DNA of 64,000 nt from Agriotes lineatus (Eukaryota > Arthropoda > Insecta > Coleoptera > Elateridae): positions 1 to 64,000 of the forward strand of contig CALNHX010007390.1 of the NCBI GenBank assembly GCA_940337035.1, given 5' to 3'. The position numbers were made by a program, and so were the translations under genes. Under the pieces are notes generated by a model. That model was not told the origin of the DNA. It saw only the letters and a program-made list of their open reading frames with translations, and made no database searches. Positions 32,828 through 46,300 of this stretch are shown here, piece by piece (within the stretch, counting starts at the first letter, position 1; each line of letters starts with the position of its first letter).

Positions 32828-33680
32828 GAAAAATCTATAAACGGCTTTACTCAAAACTGCCCTCGCAAGTGGAAGTTGTTGCTCTAAATATTTTGAAAAA
32901 TCAAAAGCAACTCGGGGTAAACATATCTTAACGTTCCTTTCTTTTAGAGAGCCATCTGACTACCATCGCTTCCCTATATGTTTATATTTATTATTTAATA
33001 TGTATATATTATTGTTATTTATTTTGGGGAATAAAACAGTATTTATTATTATTATTATTATTATTAATACTGAAACAGTAAAAGGAAACACTTGGTAATT
33101 CAAATTAAATCAATTTGCAAATAAAAAGTGTTCCAGACGGTATTTTATTTCAGCGCCTACGAACGAGTATGTGCATGTGATTTCATTATTCGGTGGTAAT
33201 CCACGGATCAAGCAGGATTTCGCTGCCTGAACCACCAGAACTCTCCGAATTTCTGCGATGCAGCTGCATGTAACGTAACGCACTTATTCGTTGCTTCTTT
33301 TTATCTCGTAAAACATTTATTATGTATCTGTTGGGACCCATTTTTATCAGAGGTAAAGCTTCCGGTATGCATAAATTATTACTTTTATACATTTTTCAGT
33401 TAAAGCAAAAATAAACAAAATCTTTATTTTTTAGGGTGCTCACCCTGTATATATTTGTCTGAAATGTTCTCGGTTTCATGCCAGGTAGACATATAATGTG
33501 TATGCAAGATTTCGTCTTCCTCCAACAAATAGTTTTTTAGTTATACCGCCAACAGGCAGGCAGACAGGCAGACAGACAGACAGACGGAATTGAGAAAACC
33601 TGTTTTTCGCCACCTAGGGATCCTGGAACGTGAAAATCTGAAGAAAGTTTGGACGAGGGACGAGGGAGGTAAAAACCCTC
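32828..33680 (-). repeat. microsatellite-cored family 2, longest copy, interrupted
   Basis: Same order as the copy at 31855-32520: a CCTCGTCC-type end at 33650-33670, a (GTCT)n core (33555-33590), ATATATACAGGGTGAGCACC, GGGTCCCAACAGATACAT, TTTGCAAATTGATTTAATTTG and AACGTTAAGATATGTTTACC. The ACAACTTCCACTTGCGA end lies near 32862-32880. The tail also matches 10370-10530. It is interrupted by a ~120-bp insertion at about 32943-33065. Confidence 0.68.
32943..33065 (+). mobile_element. LINE 3'-end fragment with (TTA)n tail
   Basis: An AT-rich stretch with AATAAA followed by a (TTA/ATT)n tail. This is the same kind of 3' end as on the LINE at 37561-39443, and it sits within a family 2 repeat. It is probably a severely 5'-truncated LINE insertion. 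The target duplication is not clear. Confidence 0.45.
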
Positions 33681-33689
33681 AGCTTTTCA

Positions 33690-35000
33690 GTTAAAAATAA
33701 GTAGCGTATACGAAATGCCACCACGACGTACATCTTAAAAAAGTTATCAGGAATGTCATTGTTAGCTTTGAACATATAGAATATCTTTGATTGAAATATT
33801 TTATAACTTCGTAATTTAGAACTTGTGTGGCTTCACAAGCTGTGGTATGTAACAAATATAGCTTATCTAATCAGGCACTTGCGACTGACTGGATCATTTC
33901 GAGACCGCTAATTTTTAAAGGTTAATACGTAAAATACTGGACATCATTTATTAGTTATTACAAACCTCTGTCATCGTCAAATTAATGAAAATAACCAAAT
34001 TTTGATTAGGTTGTGAAGCTAGTGCTACTTAATTTTAACTGTATGTAACAGCATCAACTAATTACAATTTTTAGTACAAAATTTTCGTAGTTTTATAATT
34101 CAAATAAAATCTGAAATATGCATAACTGCTCTGTTACGAGATTGCAATTATTTAATAAAGATCTGTACGGTATCATCCGTTGCAAACTAGTTTACTATCT
34201 AATCTCAACCACTAGAACGAAAATAACACTGGCACTTATACAAGAAAACATTTTTACATTCCAAGGACTTGCTGTAACACGTTTTAATTTTTTAAGTACA
34301 AAATTATAAGAACGAATGTCTCTATATAATTGCTACTACATTTATCGCATAGAAATAAATTAGAAATATAATTTATATTATTGTAACGATTGCCAATATA
34401 ATAACTTTGTTTCACTTATTTTTTTATTTCAACGAGTCTTCAGCATTGTGGTTCAGCTAGAGCAGATATTGTACGAGGTCCAGAAAGATGTTTCAGCCGC
34501 AGGGTGAATTCCGGAAAGAAATTAGAGCGGTGGCGTCATCTAATTATGGAGGATTTGTAGAAGAAGTCGACCAGCATCCAAAAGAAGAGACGGTTGACGT
34601 CATCCTATGACATTATACAGATTAGCCGAAACTACTTAATTCATTAAAATACATTGCTATTTATTACCTGGGATGAAATTGTTAATTGTTGGTGGATTTA
34701 CAATCATATTATGCTGAATTTTGTGTGATTTGACAGCTCTGATTTGCCATTCAATTTTAGAAATTACTGTCACTCGCAGATAGGCAAAGATTTGCTATGC
34801 CTGAGTAAAAGTTATACTCAACGGGGAATTTCATACGGAATGTTACAACCTAACCCTGAGATTTGAATTTTCATATGCTAGCCGGCGTATTTATTTTGAT
34901 TTTGGTTGCCAATGGGCTATCATTACAATATAATATGTAGAAATCACAATAATACCAGATTAATATTACAGTATAACTGAAACCGTGCACAAAAGTAAAG
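33690..35000. other. unassigned spacer
   Basis: No domain or repeat boundary recognised. Confidence 0.3.
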
Positions 35001-35559
35001 GGGGCCGTTTAAAAAGTTATATATGGAGATGGTATTTAGCCCGTTACTCAACTCTGCTTGCAGCATAGATAAATAAAGCAAGTCAATAAAGCACAGAGCT
35101 GGGGTAAGTCAGGCAACTGCAAGAAGTTACATCAGAAATTTTAATTCATAACTACATTGGTAAAGCATTGCCGATATTAAATGGAATTACTCCAAAACGA
35201 ATGGCAATAAGACAGAGCTCAATTCGTAAATTAGAGTCACAGAAATATCAAGTAGCATAAATTAAGAGGTTGGTGCAAAGTGAAGCCAATCAAAATTCAA
35301 CAAATCTATCACCAAAGGGTTTATTACATGCGTATTAAATAAATTTACATGTCAGTATAATTGAATAAGTACAGTTCTATGAACTTTTTAAATAAAGGTA
35401 AGAAGGACAAAATGTTCTCAATACAGTGCAAAGAGAGCACAATACTAGATCAAATAAGGCTATCAAAAATGGAACGGTAATATTTGAAGAATGGTGAAAA
35501 TCAGACAATTATTATAAAATACAAGAAATTCACACAACAGGAATTGAACGAGATTTGTG

Positions 35560-36240
35560 TTTAAAAAAATGAGTCAGTAAAATGACATAAGTGAACAGAC
35601 AATCCAAATAAAACATAGTGAGTGGCGCTATAACTACAATCGATCATTTAACCAAAACAGAGGGTATAACAGTAATTGGGGAAATCAGAACCGGAATAAC
35701 TACAATAGAGGGGATAACAGGAAGAATTACGAAGAACTGATTGATGAAAGGAATAAAAAACGATGCCAAGAGATAGACCAAGGGCAGAATAGAGACCAAC
35801 TCTACATCAACACGATATTGACTGAAAGAATTGGGAATGTGAATAATGTTGAGGATTTGGAGAGAATTGAGATAGCCGAGGTGCACGAAGAGCCTTCGGG
35901 GGTTAAAAAACCAAAATTTATGTAAATTTTGTAAATAGTAATATTTTTAAGTACATTGCCAACTTTGCCATCACTTTTGATAGAACGGGGGAATATTTAT
36001 TCAAGGAAAATGAAGAAGATGTTACAAACTCATGTTTACCGTTTGTTAAATTGGGAAAGTTTAGATCAAGAATACTATGCGCTAATTGATAGTGGAGCAA
36101 TGGTCTCCTTAGTACAGGAGGAAGTTATAAATAATCATCTGAATATCTTACAAAGCAATATTATTAAAGTTAACAAGATCGATTTATTTGCCGCTGCCAA
36201 CGTGGGGCAAAAGTAGAATTAGCAAAAGCAAATTGATAGA
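35560..36240 (+). pseudogene. Ty3/Gypsy gag C-terminus and protease remnant
   Basis: From about 35640 an Asn/Arg-rich gag tail (GNQNRNNYNRGDNRKNYEEL) runs to a stop near 35923. After a frame change at about 35950 comes a retropepsin-like segment with YYALIDSGAMVSLVQEEVI (codons around 36070-36130). The DSGA motif is the aspartic protease active-site signature. A further frame change and stop occur near 36215. RT, RNase H and integrase of this element are absent. It is unrelated in position and strand to the provirus further right. Confidence 0.6.
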
Positions 36241-36517
36241 AAACATATTTATTTGGTCGCCCCAACGTGAGTCCTTTGAAAATTAAGAAGAAAACAAATA
36301 GAGCCATACTGAAATTATTAGGTTTACCAACGAGTAAGGTGAATTATAAGGTATATAAATAGCGAGTAGCATTATTGTCTTAGTATCTAACACATAAATA
36401 CTCACAGGTTAGGTAAATTGTGCCAAGTTGTATTTTGAAAAGCTCTATTTGTGTGGGTGATTTGTCTGTGGGTGTAAGCGCTTCATTTTATTTATAATTA
36501 ACGACAAATCAAGCAAA
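36241..36517 (+). promoter_or_regulatory. possible leader of a retroelement (candidate primer site, TATA-like box)
   Basis: TGGTCGCCCCAACGTG at about 36254-36269 resembles a tRNA primer-binding site. GTATATAAATAG near 36351-36362 is a TATA-like box followed by a C-poor leader up to the ATG at 36518. Both are weak, short matches. Confidence 0.25.
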
Positions 36518-36990
36518 ATGACTCGAAGGCAAAAGAAGCATGAGAAAGAGAAGGAAGAGGAACAGCAAGCCGTAGAGGTTATTGAAACACAAGAGCCACC
36601 GACAGAACAGCAAATGCAGGGAGATCAGGTAAAAGCGCAACCGTCTCAAGCTTCGAAGCTAGATACAGAATTGAGTGGAATTATAGAGGCATTACTTCGA
36701 GAAATGGAAGAAAAGGCCGAAGAACGTGAAAAAAGAATACAGGAGGCAATCAGAAGCGATGCAGTAGAGAGAGAAAACAGGGCAAAAGTGCATGCAGAGA
36801 TCTTAGTCGCAGCGGTGAGAGGAGTTCGAGAAGATGCAAGTCCAAAATAGGGAAGAATTACAAACGAGAATCGACAGTTTAGAACAAAAATTAGAAGGAT
36901 TCAAGAAAACAACTAGAAACGAAATACAGCAAGAGGTGTTACAAGTTGTCGATGATAGATTAAACAGGAAATGAGGAGAAATAGAAGACC
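36518..36990 (+). pseudogene. coiled-coil gag-like N-terminus, frameshifted
   Basis: An open frame of 110 codons starts MTRRQKKHEKEKEEEQQ and is dominated by Glu/Lys/Arg heptads. A frame change near 36850 leads to a further coiled coil (LQTRIDSLEQKLEGFKK, EIQQEVLQVVDDRLNRK) that ends in stops. A charged coiled-coil N-terminus of this kind is common in Gypsy-type Gag, but no capsid or zinc knuckle follows. The assignment rests on composition and on the neighbouring protease remnant. Confidence 0.4.
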
Positions 36991-37560
36991 GAATATTACG
37001 GGGAGAAACAATTGAATAAAAAATAATTTCATGACAGTCTGATTTGTCTTTTGAGATTAATTGAGTTTTAAGCCATTTACAATTGAAATAAATTAAAAAT
37101 AATTATACCATCGTGATCAGGAGTTTGTAGTGCACATGTGAAAATGTGGGTGTGAAAATCCATCACCTAAAAATTATTTTCATCGGCGACCACCTCCCGA
37201 ACCACTTCGCCAACGACGAGAAGTTTACGATTATCAGATTTTGAGCACAATTGAGGTCAGGCGTCTGAAATTTTAGTAGCACCACGTCCGCACGGCGTGT
37301 AAGAGTACACCGCAGCAGTTCCAGCATCCTAAGGTTTCTCTTCCAGCAGCGAGCATCAGGAGAAGCTGTTCCGAGCCAGTTCCCGCAGCCAAAAAAAAGG
37401 TCAGGTTAGTGTTGCAAAGCAAATATCCATGCTAGAGTTTCGAAACTTACCATGAGGAACGAGTCCTATAAGAGGAAGCCGATCCCAGTCTTACAATACT
37501 TCAAAATAGAGCATGAGGTCCAGAAATTGTAAAAATATAAGTTGAGGTTATGTTTTTCAC
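36991..37560. other. unassigned spacer
   Basis: A less AT-rich stretch at 37180-37410, with no recognised frame. Confidence 0.3.
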
Positions 37561-39443
37561 ATAATAATAATAATAATAATAATAATAATTGTTTTTATTT
37601 TGAAAATAAACAAATATATAAAAACCATATACAAATTAAAATATTTTCAAAATCTCAAGGTCCAGATCAGTACAACTGTTTTTCGTCTGAACCTTGCAGA
37701 TATAAATTAAATTTTTAAGTTTAAGTAATACACATATGACAAGCACAAAATACAAATACAAGCCCGTCGTTTCCAAATATATTTCAAGTCCGAGCAATTC
37801 TTGCAAACTCACAATTTTTGTTTTATTAATATGTGGTAAATTTAAAAAGTTGGTTAATTTAGGTCACTCATGTTTCTTGAGATTTTAGATACAAATTAAA
37901 TAACTTTATTCGAAATTGTTTAACAGAAAGGGTTTTGAATGATAATGGTAACTCATTATATACTTTACTGATATTGAATGTAAACGATCTTTCAAACAAA
38001 GCGGTTCGGTGTTGGGGTGGCGTAATTAAACCTCTAAACCTCAAATTTAAACTATGCACGTCTGTCCTGAAGGTTATTTTATTATAGAGATATGGTGGGG
38101 TTTTACAAAGTATCAATTTATGATAAAAACATGCAGTTTGTAATAAGCATCTATTTTTCATATTAAGCCACCTTGTTTCCTGCAACTTATGTGAAATGTG
38201 CTCATATTTACGTATACCGTGAATGTACCTCAAACATGAATTTTGCACCCTTTGCAATCTATTTCTGGTATCAACATCTAAGCAAGGACCTATAATTTCA
38301 GAGCAATATGAAAACTGGGATAATACAAGAGAATCGCAGAGCATTTTTTTCTGAATCTTATTTAAATAAGATCTGTGTGGATATAACAATTTTAAATTTA
38401 AATACGCTTTCTGAATACATTTGTTTATATGAGGCCGATATCTAAAAGTATTGTCAATTATCAATCCTAAATTTTTTTCTTGTGTAGTTACTGGAATTTC
38501 AATATCATTAATAGTTATACGTAACAAATTTTGAATATTCAATAAATTAGATGATCTTCCAAATAAAATAGCACACGATTTTGATGGATTTAATTTTAGT
38601 CCGTGCTGTACAGATGTTTTATAAAGTTCATTTAAATCATACGTAACCACTCTTACGGCAGAGTCAAAATCCGCTGGTTGAAATGAATAATAAAGCTGAG
38701 TATCATCGGCATACATGTGCATTTTACAATAAGTAGCAGATTTATAGAAATTTGATGTATAAATGGTATACAACAAGGGTCCTAAAATCGACCCCTGAGG
38801 CACGCCCTTTTCAATGTTACGTAAGGATGAAATATGTTCATTAATTTTGACACTTTGCGATCTATTACTGAAATAATGTTTAATTAAATCAATTGCATTT
38901 GACGAGAACCCTATAAAGTGCAATATTAAAAGTAATAATTCCTGATTAATAGTGTCAAATGCCTTACTGTAATCCAATATAACCAAAATTGTTAACTTTC
39001 CGTTATCTGTAGCCTCGAGTATGTCGTCTGTTACATTTGCAATTGCAGTAGTGCAGCTATAACATTTACGAAAACCTGACTGAAATTCCGGTAGCAAATT
39101 GAATGCATTTAGAAAATATCTGATTTGTTTATTCATAATTTCTTCAATTATTTTAGAGAAAGTAGGCAAGATACTAATCGGCCTAAGGTCTGAGTAATGC
39201 CCAGGTTCGTTTACTTTCGGCAATGGAATAACAAGGGCATGCTTCCAACTATCGGGGTACACATTATACTTCAAGCAAAAATTTATAATATGAGTTAAAG
39301 GTTGAAGTATAAATGGACAGCAATACATAATCATTTTAATATTTAGACCGTCAACGCCCATAGCATTACTTTTAATCTCATATAGTAAGGACGCGTTCAC
39401 TACAATATATATATAACAATTAAGGTTATGAATACTTTGGGCA
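37561..39443 (-). mobile_element. CR1-group LINE, 5' part lost, (ATT)n-tailed
   Basis: On the minus strand an ORF2 fragment is followed by a ~280-nt 3'UTR with an AATAAA-like signal near 37600 and a simple (ATT)n tail at 37561-37589. Short-repeat tails instead of poly(A) are usual for several CR1/I-group LINEs. The 5' side ends exactly at the right-hand edge of the GGCA target duplication of the provirus (39440-39443), so the missing part is either beyond the provirus or lost. I could not recognise it at 53405 and beyond. Confidence 0.75.
37868..39443 (-). CDS. LINE reverse transcriptase (ORF2 C-terminal part)
   Basis: An open frame of about 525 codons of LINE sequence; the frame continues into the LTR to 39490, which is not LINE protein. 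Order of motifs: EIKSNAMGVDGLNIKMI, DLRPISILPTFSKIIEE, FQSGFRKCYSCTTA, LDYSKAFDTIN, GVPQGSILGPLLY, the catalytic MYADDTQLYY, NLGLIIDN and a 'QRVQNSCLRYIHGIRKYEH' block. This is a complete RT with C-terminal region of the CR1/Daphne/L2-like type. The upstream endonuclease is missing. With no internal stop it is a relatively young copy, but it cannot act alone. Confidence 0.85.
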
Positions 39444-39588
39444 AATTTCGGTCCGGGCCAACGAAAATTCATTTTTAAAAAGTAAAACAAGATACCTAGC
39501 TAAAAAAGATGTATTTATAATCTTTAAGTGCTGATATCGCGCGGACGTGCCTTATCTTACGGTAGTCAACAGGTTGATAACAGTAACT
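39444..39588 (-). repeat. 3' LTR of the Gypsy provirus, with a 53-bp deletion
   Basis: Matches 53203-53400, starting AGTTAC on the minus strand and ending GGCCCGGACC.AAATT. It lacks about 53 bp that in the 5' LTR contain the AATAAA signal. The purine-rich AACGGAGGAG next to its start is a likely polypurine tract. Confidence 0.85.
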
Positions 39589-39599
39589 CCTCCGTTGTT

Positions 39600-41098
39600 T
39601 TAGCAAGAACTATGGTCTAAACCAGAGTTCGACGAAAAGCGGATATTCGGGACCTCCTGAAGTTGCTTCGTTGACAACGATGTTGTTTCGCTTTGGGACC
39701 TGTTAAACTTATTTACACAAAAATATTTGTACAGCATATATACGGTCATCATTACTATTAAAATATACAATAGTATAAACGCTAATTTTGTTACAATGGA
39801 TCGAAACATCGTCAATACTATTTAATTGATTTTTCTGCTCATCCAATGAGTTATAAATTTTATTAATTCCATCTAAATTGATAGTTTCTAACTGTAAAGG
39901 TTTAAAATTTAAGGTATCAGTTGCTATATTAGTTTCAACAGAGCGTAAATTTGGCAATTAAATATTATAAAATTCTAACTTAAAGTTCTTATAGGTTTTC
40001 AGAAGCGTGTCCTCTATTTGAACATCACATGCATTATTTAGTTCTAACACATAACTGCCTTTTAGCACCACATTGATTTTAGATTTTTTACAAATTTGTT
40101 TAGCCACTATACTTCTGGGTGTGATGATGATCCACTTGGCCTTTTCTAATGGTTGAATTTTCACTTCGGATATGTTGACTAATACCTGAACACATTTGGT
40201 TGTGTTTTCTGAATATTTGAGTAACTGGATCTCGCACGAAGCTTCCGTTTTGATTTTCGTGGTACGAAGTTCATGACATGAATTCTTCGGGTCCTACCTC
40301 TTGACATTCGTTGTCGAAATATGCATAGCTTTGCTCGTCATATAGGAGGAATTCCGAAATAGGTATTATAGTTTTAAATATTTTGGCAGATGGGACTGGC
40401 AAGGAATATAGATGATAATAATCATAGCTTTCAGCTTTAACAATTGGAATTTCTAAAATAAAGACGATCTGATTTCCTTTACTGTAACTTTAAATTTCTA
40501 TATTTTTTTCATATAACAAAATATTCTTCACAACTTCGAAAGGAAGTTTATGTTTTTCAATCTTGGTGTTAATACCTGACAGCTCCGAAAGTAAATCTTC
40601 AGGTTTAACTAAAGAGTTGTGGAATGTATTCAATTTTGAAAAACTGATTGCTACTTCAATTCTCTCTAACATATCGTAAATAATTTGGAAGCTAATTGCA
40701 AATTGCGAGAATAAAGAATGTAAAAGAAAATAACTGTGTGTATCGATCGCTGGCAAATGTGTAGTTTTGATGACCTGCTCTAAATGTAAGATTCGAGATT
40801 GTAGCATCATTTGATTATGAGCAAGCCCTTCAGTACTATTTTTAAATTTTAAAATTGATTTTAGGAGTAAAGTAATTTGCTCCTTAATTAACGTTTTCAT
40901 TTGTTTTTGATTATCGGAAAGTGTAGTTATGGCTTTATCGTATCTTTCTGCATCGGTATGATCTAAATTTCCTGTTATTGACTTTATTATTGATCCCAAT
41001 CCATCGATAAGGCTGCGTTTAGATTTTTGCATAGCAAGTGGGTTAAGCTCCATTTTTAATTGTGCTTTTAATTTGAGAAAAAGACTTTTGAAGTACAT
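39600..41098 (-). pseudogene. decayed env of the Gypsy provirus (insect F-like fusion glycoprotein)
   Basis: The first open part (41098-40490) has a basic KSKR motif followed by LIDGLGSIIKSITGNLD. That resembles the furin-type site and fusion-peptide start of insect errantivirus Env, with helical heptads after it. Later fragments in other frames (about 40440-39960) give short Env-like blocks such as YDYYHLYSLPVPS and IPISEFLLYDEQSYAYFD. A single membrane-spanning segment (FILLYILIVMMTVYMLYKYF, about 39780-39720) and a short basic tail close the region. Several frame changes separate these parts. In intact relatives Env is a membrane fusion protein; this copy is broken. Confidence 0.75.
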
Positions 41099-41202
41099 TA
41101 AATTCCTCTATTATTTTAGAAATATCATATGCCTGTATAAAAGACCAATAATTAACTTTGTTCTGAGCGTTTCCCAATTTTAATTAAAGAAGTCGAGGAT
41201 TA

Positions 41203-41700
41203 CTATTGAGGTTGTGGAATTTTGGAATTTCGCTGCGATGATACAGATGGCAAATCTCTAACGATAGGTTTTCTAAGTTCCTTTATATGAACTACATCTT
41301 TTTTATTTTTATTAAGTTTATTAGTAATTTCTACTCTATTTCTTTCTAACATTTTTGTGATTTGGTATGGTCCTAAAAATTTGCAATTCTTTTTATTCCT
41401 ACAATCGGGGTTTTGCTTATATACAGTTTTCCCTAAAGCAAATTCATTATTTGAGTTTCCCTGTGAATTTAATATGGAAACTGCCTTTTCCTTATCTGCT
41501 TGTAACTGTTCCCTAACTTTTTGGTATACATGTTCCAATCTTTGTTTGTGATTTTCGGCGTATTCCATATAGAATGAAGTGGGTATAAACATTTTATTTG
41601 GATTTCCAGAATTTGTATGTCCGAATGTTCATTCGAAAGGTGTGTAATTTGTTGCACTGTGTATTGAATTATTATATCCAATAATTGCATAGTCCATTAG
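41203..41700 (-). pseudogene. Gypsy integrase, C-terminal part beyond the BEL insertion
   Basis: After the BEL element, the integrase frame resumes on the minus strand with LMDYAIIGYNNSIHSATNYTPFE. It changes frame near 41640 and continues as MFIPTSFYMEYAENHKQRLE...QKVREQLQADKEKA, then a GPYQITKMLE segment typical of the C-terminal chromodomain-like/DNA-binding tail (KFLGPYQI). It ends near 41203, just upstream of env. Confidence 0.75.
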
Positions 41701-41705
41701 GTTAT

Positions 41706-41923
41706 TGTTCACTAAAACACCATCGTTTAATAGAAACTTTATTAAACGTAACTACAACGTACTACATTAATGGCGTTCGCAAACTAAACTCTTCACCAAA
41801 CCTGTCCCTCATGCGCCAAGAGTGGTTGGCTACTGACCACGTTACGCTAGCGCATATAGCAGCACAGTTATGCACGGGAGGGGGTAACAGCGCTGTACAC
41901 AGATTGCGTTTTTTTCAGGAACA
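41706..41923 (-). repeat. BEL 3' LTR
   Basis: 218 bp, starts TGTTCACTAAAACACC and ends TTTCAGGAACA on the plus strand. Same length and sequence as 48474-48691 by eye. Confidence 0.95.
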
Positions 41924-42240
41924 TACTCCCGCCTAATGATCGAAATTACTACAATATGAGATCATTACCAACATTTTAAAAACGATATTTGCACTCATGT
42001 TTCTAACCTAAAGAATATTATTATTGATATTGCATTATTTTTTAAGAAATCTAACACAACTCACAATAATGACAGTAATCAACAATACATTAGTCTGAAA
42101 GTGAAACAAGAAACCTTAATATATTATCAAGTTAAATGAAACCATTATGTAAAAGAAAAAACATACAAGAATTCCATTTCTTACATTTAAGAGGTTTAAT
42201 CAAACATTGATTTTAAATCATAAAGGTTAAACTAAACTAA

Positions 42241-43365
42241 TCAGATCGGTAAGACGCACACATTTCGAACAGCACGTTTAAATTCTCCCGCACTGGTTTT
42301 AACCTTGATTACTCTTATAACACCATCAACACCCGGAAACACTTCGGTAACACGTGCAGTCTTCCACTTACACGGAGGCAGATTGTCTTCCTTTAGAATC
42401 ACCAACGTTCCCACTTCGATGTTAGGCGATGTACGATCACCTCTGACTTGTTGTAATTCGTGCAAATATTCCTTGGACCATCGGGTCCAATAATTCTGCA
42501 CAATTTGTTGTACTAGTTGAAATCGTGACAGTCTATTTGTTGCCACATCACTTAGGTTTTCATCGATTAAGGAAGTGAGAGGACGACCGACTAGGAAATG
42601 TCCGGGGGTTAAGGGATTGAGATCTAAAGGATCACTGCTTAATGGCGTTAAGGGTCTACTATTAAGAATTGCTTCAATTTGAGTCAGCAACGTATAGAAT
42701 TCCTCGAAAACTAATAAGGCTTGGCCAGCCACTCGTTTCAAATGATTCTTAACCGACCTTACGCCCGCTTCCCATATCCCACCGAAACTTGGAGATCTCG
42801 GGGGAATAAAGCGCCAATCTATTCCTTCCTCAAGCAACACATCATGAATTTTTGAATCCTTTTCTGTCAAAAATTTACCCAATTCCCTTAGTTCATTGTT
42901 GCTTCCTACAAAATTTGTCGCGTTATCGGTAGATATCGACTTTGGTTTGCCCCTTCTAGCAATAAATCTACGCAAACACGCAATAAATCCCTCCGTTGTC
43001 AAATCCGAAACTAGTTCTAAGTGAATCGCTTTCGTTGACAGACAAACAAACACGCATATGTAACCCTTAGTAATTTTGTAGCCTCTACCGCGTTTGTCCC
43101 TTATTAAATACGGCCCACTGTAATCTGCTCCGGTATGGAAGAATGGTGGTGATGGCAAAACACGTTCAGCAGGCAGAACTCCAAACACAGGAGTCACACT
43201 TTTTGGATCTGCTTTGAAACATGAGACACATTTACTAATTATGCCCTTTACCAATGTTCTACCTCTTATTGGCCAATACTTCCGCCGCAACGATGACAAA
43301 AGCTGTTGTTGCCCACAATGAAGTAATCTTTCATGTTCTGCCGCTGCTATGGTGAAAGTTCATTT
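42241..43365 (-). CDS. BEL/Pao polyprotein, integrase part (after a frameshift)
   Basis: Continues the polyprotein in another frame. Blocks in order: AEHERLLHCG (zinc-binding region, partly before the first ATG at 43299), LRRKYWPIRGR, KCVSCFKADP, the integrase core with ICVFVCLSTKAIHLELVSDL and KSISTDNATNFVG, the E-containing IPPRSPSFGGIWEAGVR, and a C-terminal DUF5641-like domain (WKTARVTEVFPG, RVIKVKTSAGEFKRAVRNV). D, D and E positions of the core appear present. The break from the preceding frame lies near 43360. Integrase inserts the element cDNA into the host genome. Confidence 0.92.
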
Positions 43366-46300
43366 CCAGCAGGCAATATTATTTGATGTCTGGAGTCATA
43401 ATCCATTTTGGCATGCTTTAGACGACCTCCAACTCGCAAAATTCCCTCGGAATCAGCGAATGGTCTTAAACGAAACAGACAACTGCGCTTAGCAACCATT
43501 CCCCTTTTCTGCAGATCTTGCACTTCTGCCTTGAAATATTTGGACTGTTCTACAAGTATCAATCGTTTGAGTACATTCTCCAGCTCGGACGGTGTAAATG
43601 ATGCCACTATTCTGGATTTGGATTTCCAACGTTCAAACCACCTTAATGCCAGAGCTCCCGCCCGTAGCATGTTTTCCATTCTCGATATGTTCAGGAATAT
43701 GTTTTGCTCAATTTTTGTGACAGGTGTTCCAACGATTCTTGCTGCCCGCACCTCAAGCATGTCTTTGGAGTCCACTGAAATTGATTGCGTCGGCCAATCC
43801 ATTTCTTCCATACGCAACCAAGAAGGTCCATGCCACCATAATTCTGAATCTTCGAGCTTGTCAGGACGAACACCCCTAGAAAGTAAATCCGCTGGATTAT
43901 CACCTGATGGTACATGTCTCCAATCATTGCTGACATTCAAGTTTTGTATTTGCGCGACGCGATTGGCAACAAATTGTTTTAGCAAGTACGGTTCCGTTTT
44001 TATCCATGCTAATGTTATAGTGGAATCGGACCATAACACACATTTTCTAATATTTAAATGCAGAGACCCCTTCACCTTATGTACCAGTCTTGTTAGTAAA
44101 GCTGCAGCACAAAGTTCCAACCTAGGTATGGTTTCAGATCGCAATGGTGCTACTCGAGATTTTGCACATACCAGTCTCACTGTAGGGACACCACATTCAT
44201 CTTCGCTTATAAAATATATGCATGCACCAATAGCTGATTCTGAAGCATCCGCGAAGCCATGGATATCGATTGCTGCAGCGTGACCTGCTATCACTCGTCT
44301 GGGAACACGTATCTTATTTAAATGTGGCAAGTACTTCGCAAATTCCATCCATTTCAAATGAAGTCCCTCTGGAAGCGGATCGTCCCACTTGAAATGTTCT
44401 TGCCACAGTCTTTGTAACATTATTTTTGCCAAAATTATTGATGGAGCTAGCAATCCGAGAGGATCAAATATTTTTGAAATGCATGACAGTAATCCCCTCT
44501 TACTAATAACTTGTAGACCATCCGGGCTTTCAATTTGGTACATTAAGTTGTCGGACTGGTGGTTCCAAACTAATCCTAAAGTCTTTGTGGCATCTCTTTC
44601 TCCTATCTGAAGACACGATTTTGCGCAATCATCTGAAGGAATGCCTTCTAGCACCCGTGCATCACAGGATAACCATTTCCTCAGAGGAAATCCATATTCT
44701 TGCAAAATCGATCTCAATCTTAAAGCAAGTTGGTTAGTTTCTTCTATTGTATCTCCACCGCCCAGAAAATCGTCAACGTACATACAGTTGCTTAAAGCGT
44801 GTGAAACCTCTGGTTCTGATTCCGACACATCTAGTGCTATCTGCTTGATGCACCTAGTCGCTAAGAAAGGAGCCGAAGTAGTTCCATAAGTAACAGTTGA
44901 CAATTCATACATCTGTATGTCCTCTGACTCATGCCAACGCCACAATATACTTTGGAATTTACGGTGTTGATGATGCACTAGTATTTGACGATACATCTTC
45001 TCGATATCTGATGTCATCGCATATTTGGGTTTACGGAAATTAATTAAAATTGCAAAAAGATCATTTTGAACAACAGGTCCAACTAATTGTAAATCATTAT
45101 AGGAATAGCCTGACGTTGTTTTTGCACTAGAATCAAACACAGTACGTAACCGTGTGGAAGTACTACCCTCTTTAATAACTCCATGATGAGGCATAAAATA
45201 ACGGTCGCCTGGAGGTTCATCCACCTTATCCATGTGACCCAATTTGAGATATTCAGCCATAAACTCAGCATATGCAACCTTATAATTGCTGTCGGCACGA
45301 AATCTCCTCTCTAAGCTCAATAGCCGCCTTTCCGCTTGGTGATATGACTCTCCTAGAGCATCGGGCTCTGCCTTCAAGGGAATTTTTACTACAAACCGTC
45401 CTGTAGCATCTCTAGATGTGTTTGTCACGTAGTGATCTTCACATGCTCGCTGTTCTCTAGACAACGGTTCGCTTTCAATGCACTGTTCCACTTGCCAGAA
45501 TTTAACCAAACATTCCTGCAGAGCCAAATTTACCATAGTTTTGTTTCCTGTAGACGGACTAGGAACCATGGCTCCTGCTAAGATCCATCCTAGTCTTGTT
45601 TGCCTCAAAAACATCGACCCTAAGTCCATCTTTCGGTCTCCCAGAATTTTCCAGAAAATATCAACTCCCAACAATAGGTCAATATCATTTGATTCATTAA
45701 AATCTGGATCGGCTAGTTGTACATGTTTCGGGATAAGTATATCTTCGACAGAGAATGAATTTAACGGAATTCTATCGGTAATTTTATCTGTTACCAAACA
45801 GTTTATGTCTAATGCAAATTTTCCGCAGGTAGAGCTTATAGTAACATCCACTTGACTTCTTATCGCAGTCTCTGCTCCACTAATTCCACATACAGTAGAA
45901 TTTAATGCCCTTTTCTTTAAATTCAATTTCTCACAGACTTCAGTGCGCAAGAAGTTTGATTGAGCGCCATTGTCTAGAAGAGCTCGACATCTAATGCGTT
46001 CACCCAACTCATTTTGGACAAATACGCACGCAGTTGACAGTAACGCTCCATGGTTTCTAGATTTTACAGCCGTGGTGACTACAGATCGTTCTATATCAGC
46101 TCCATTTGGTGTGGTGCCTTCCTGTTCTTTATCTTGATGGATGATAACATGGTGAGAACCCTTACACTTTGAGCAAGCATCACGTCGACATCTGTGCTTC
46201 CAATGCCATGCAGTTAAACACCTAAAGCATAACTTGTGCTTCTTAATTAGATCCTTCCTAGCCTCTAGTCCCAATGACGACCAAGTAGGACACTCTTGCA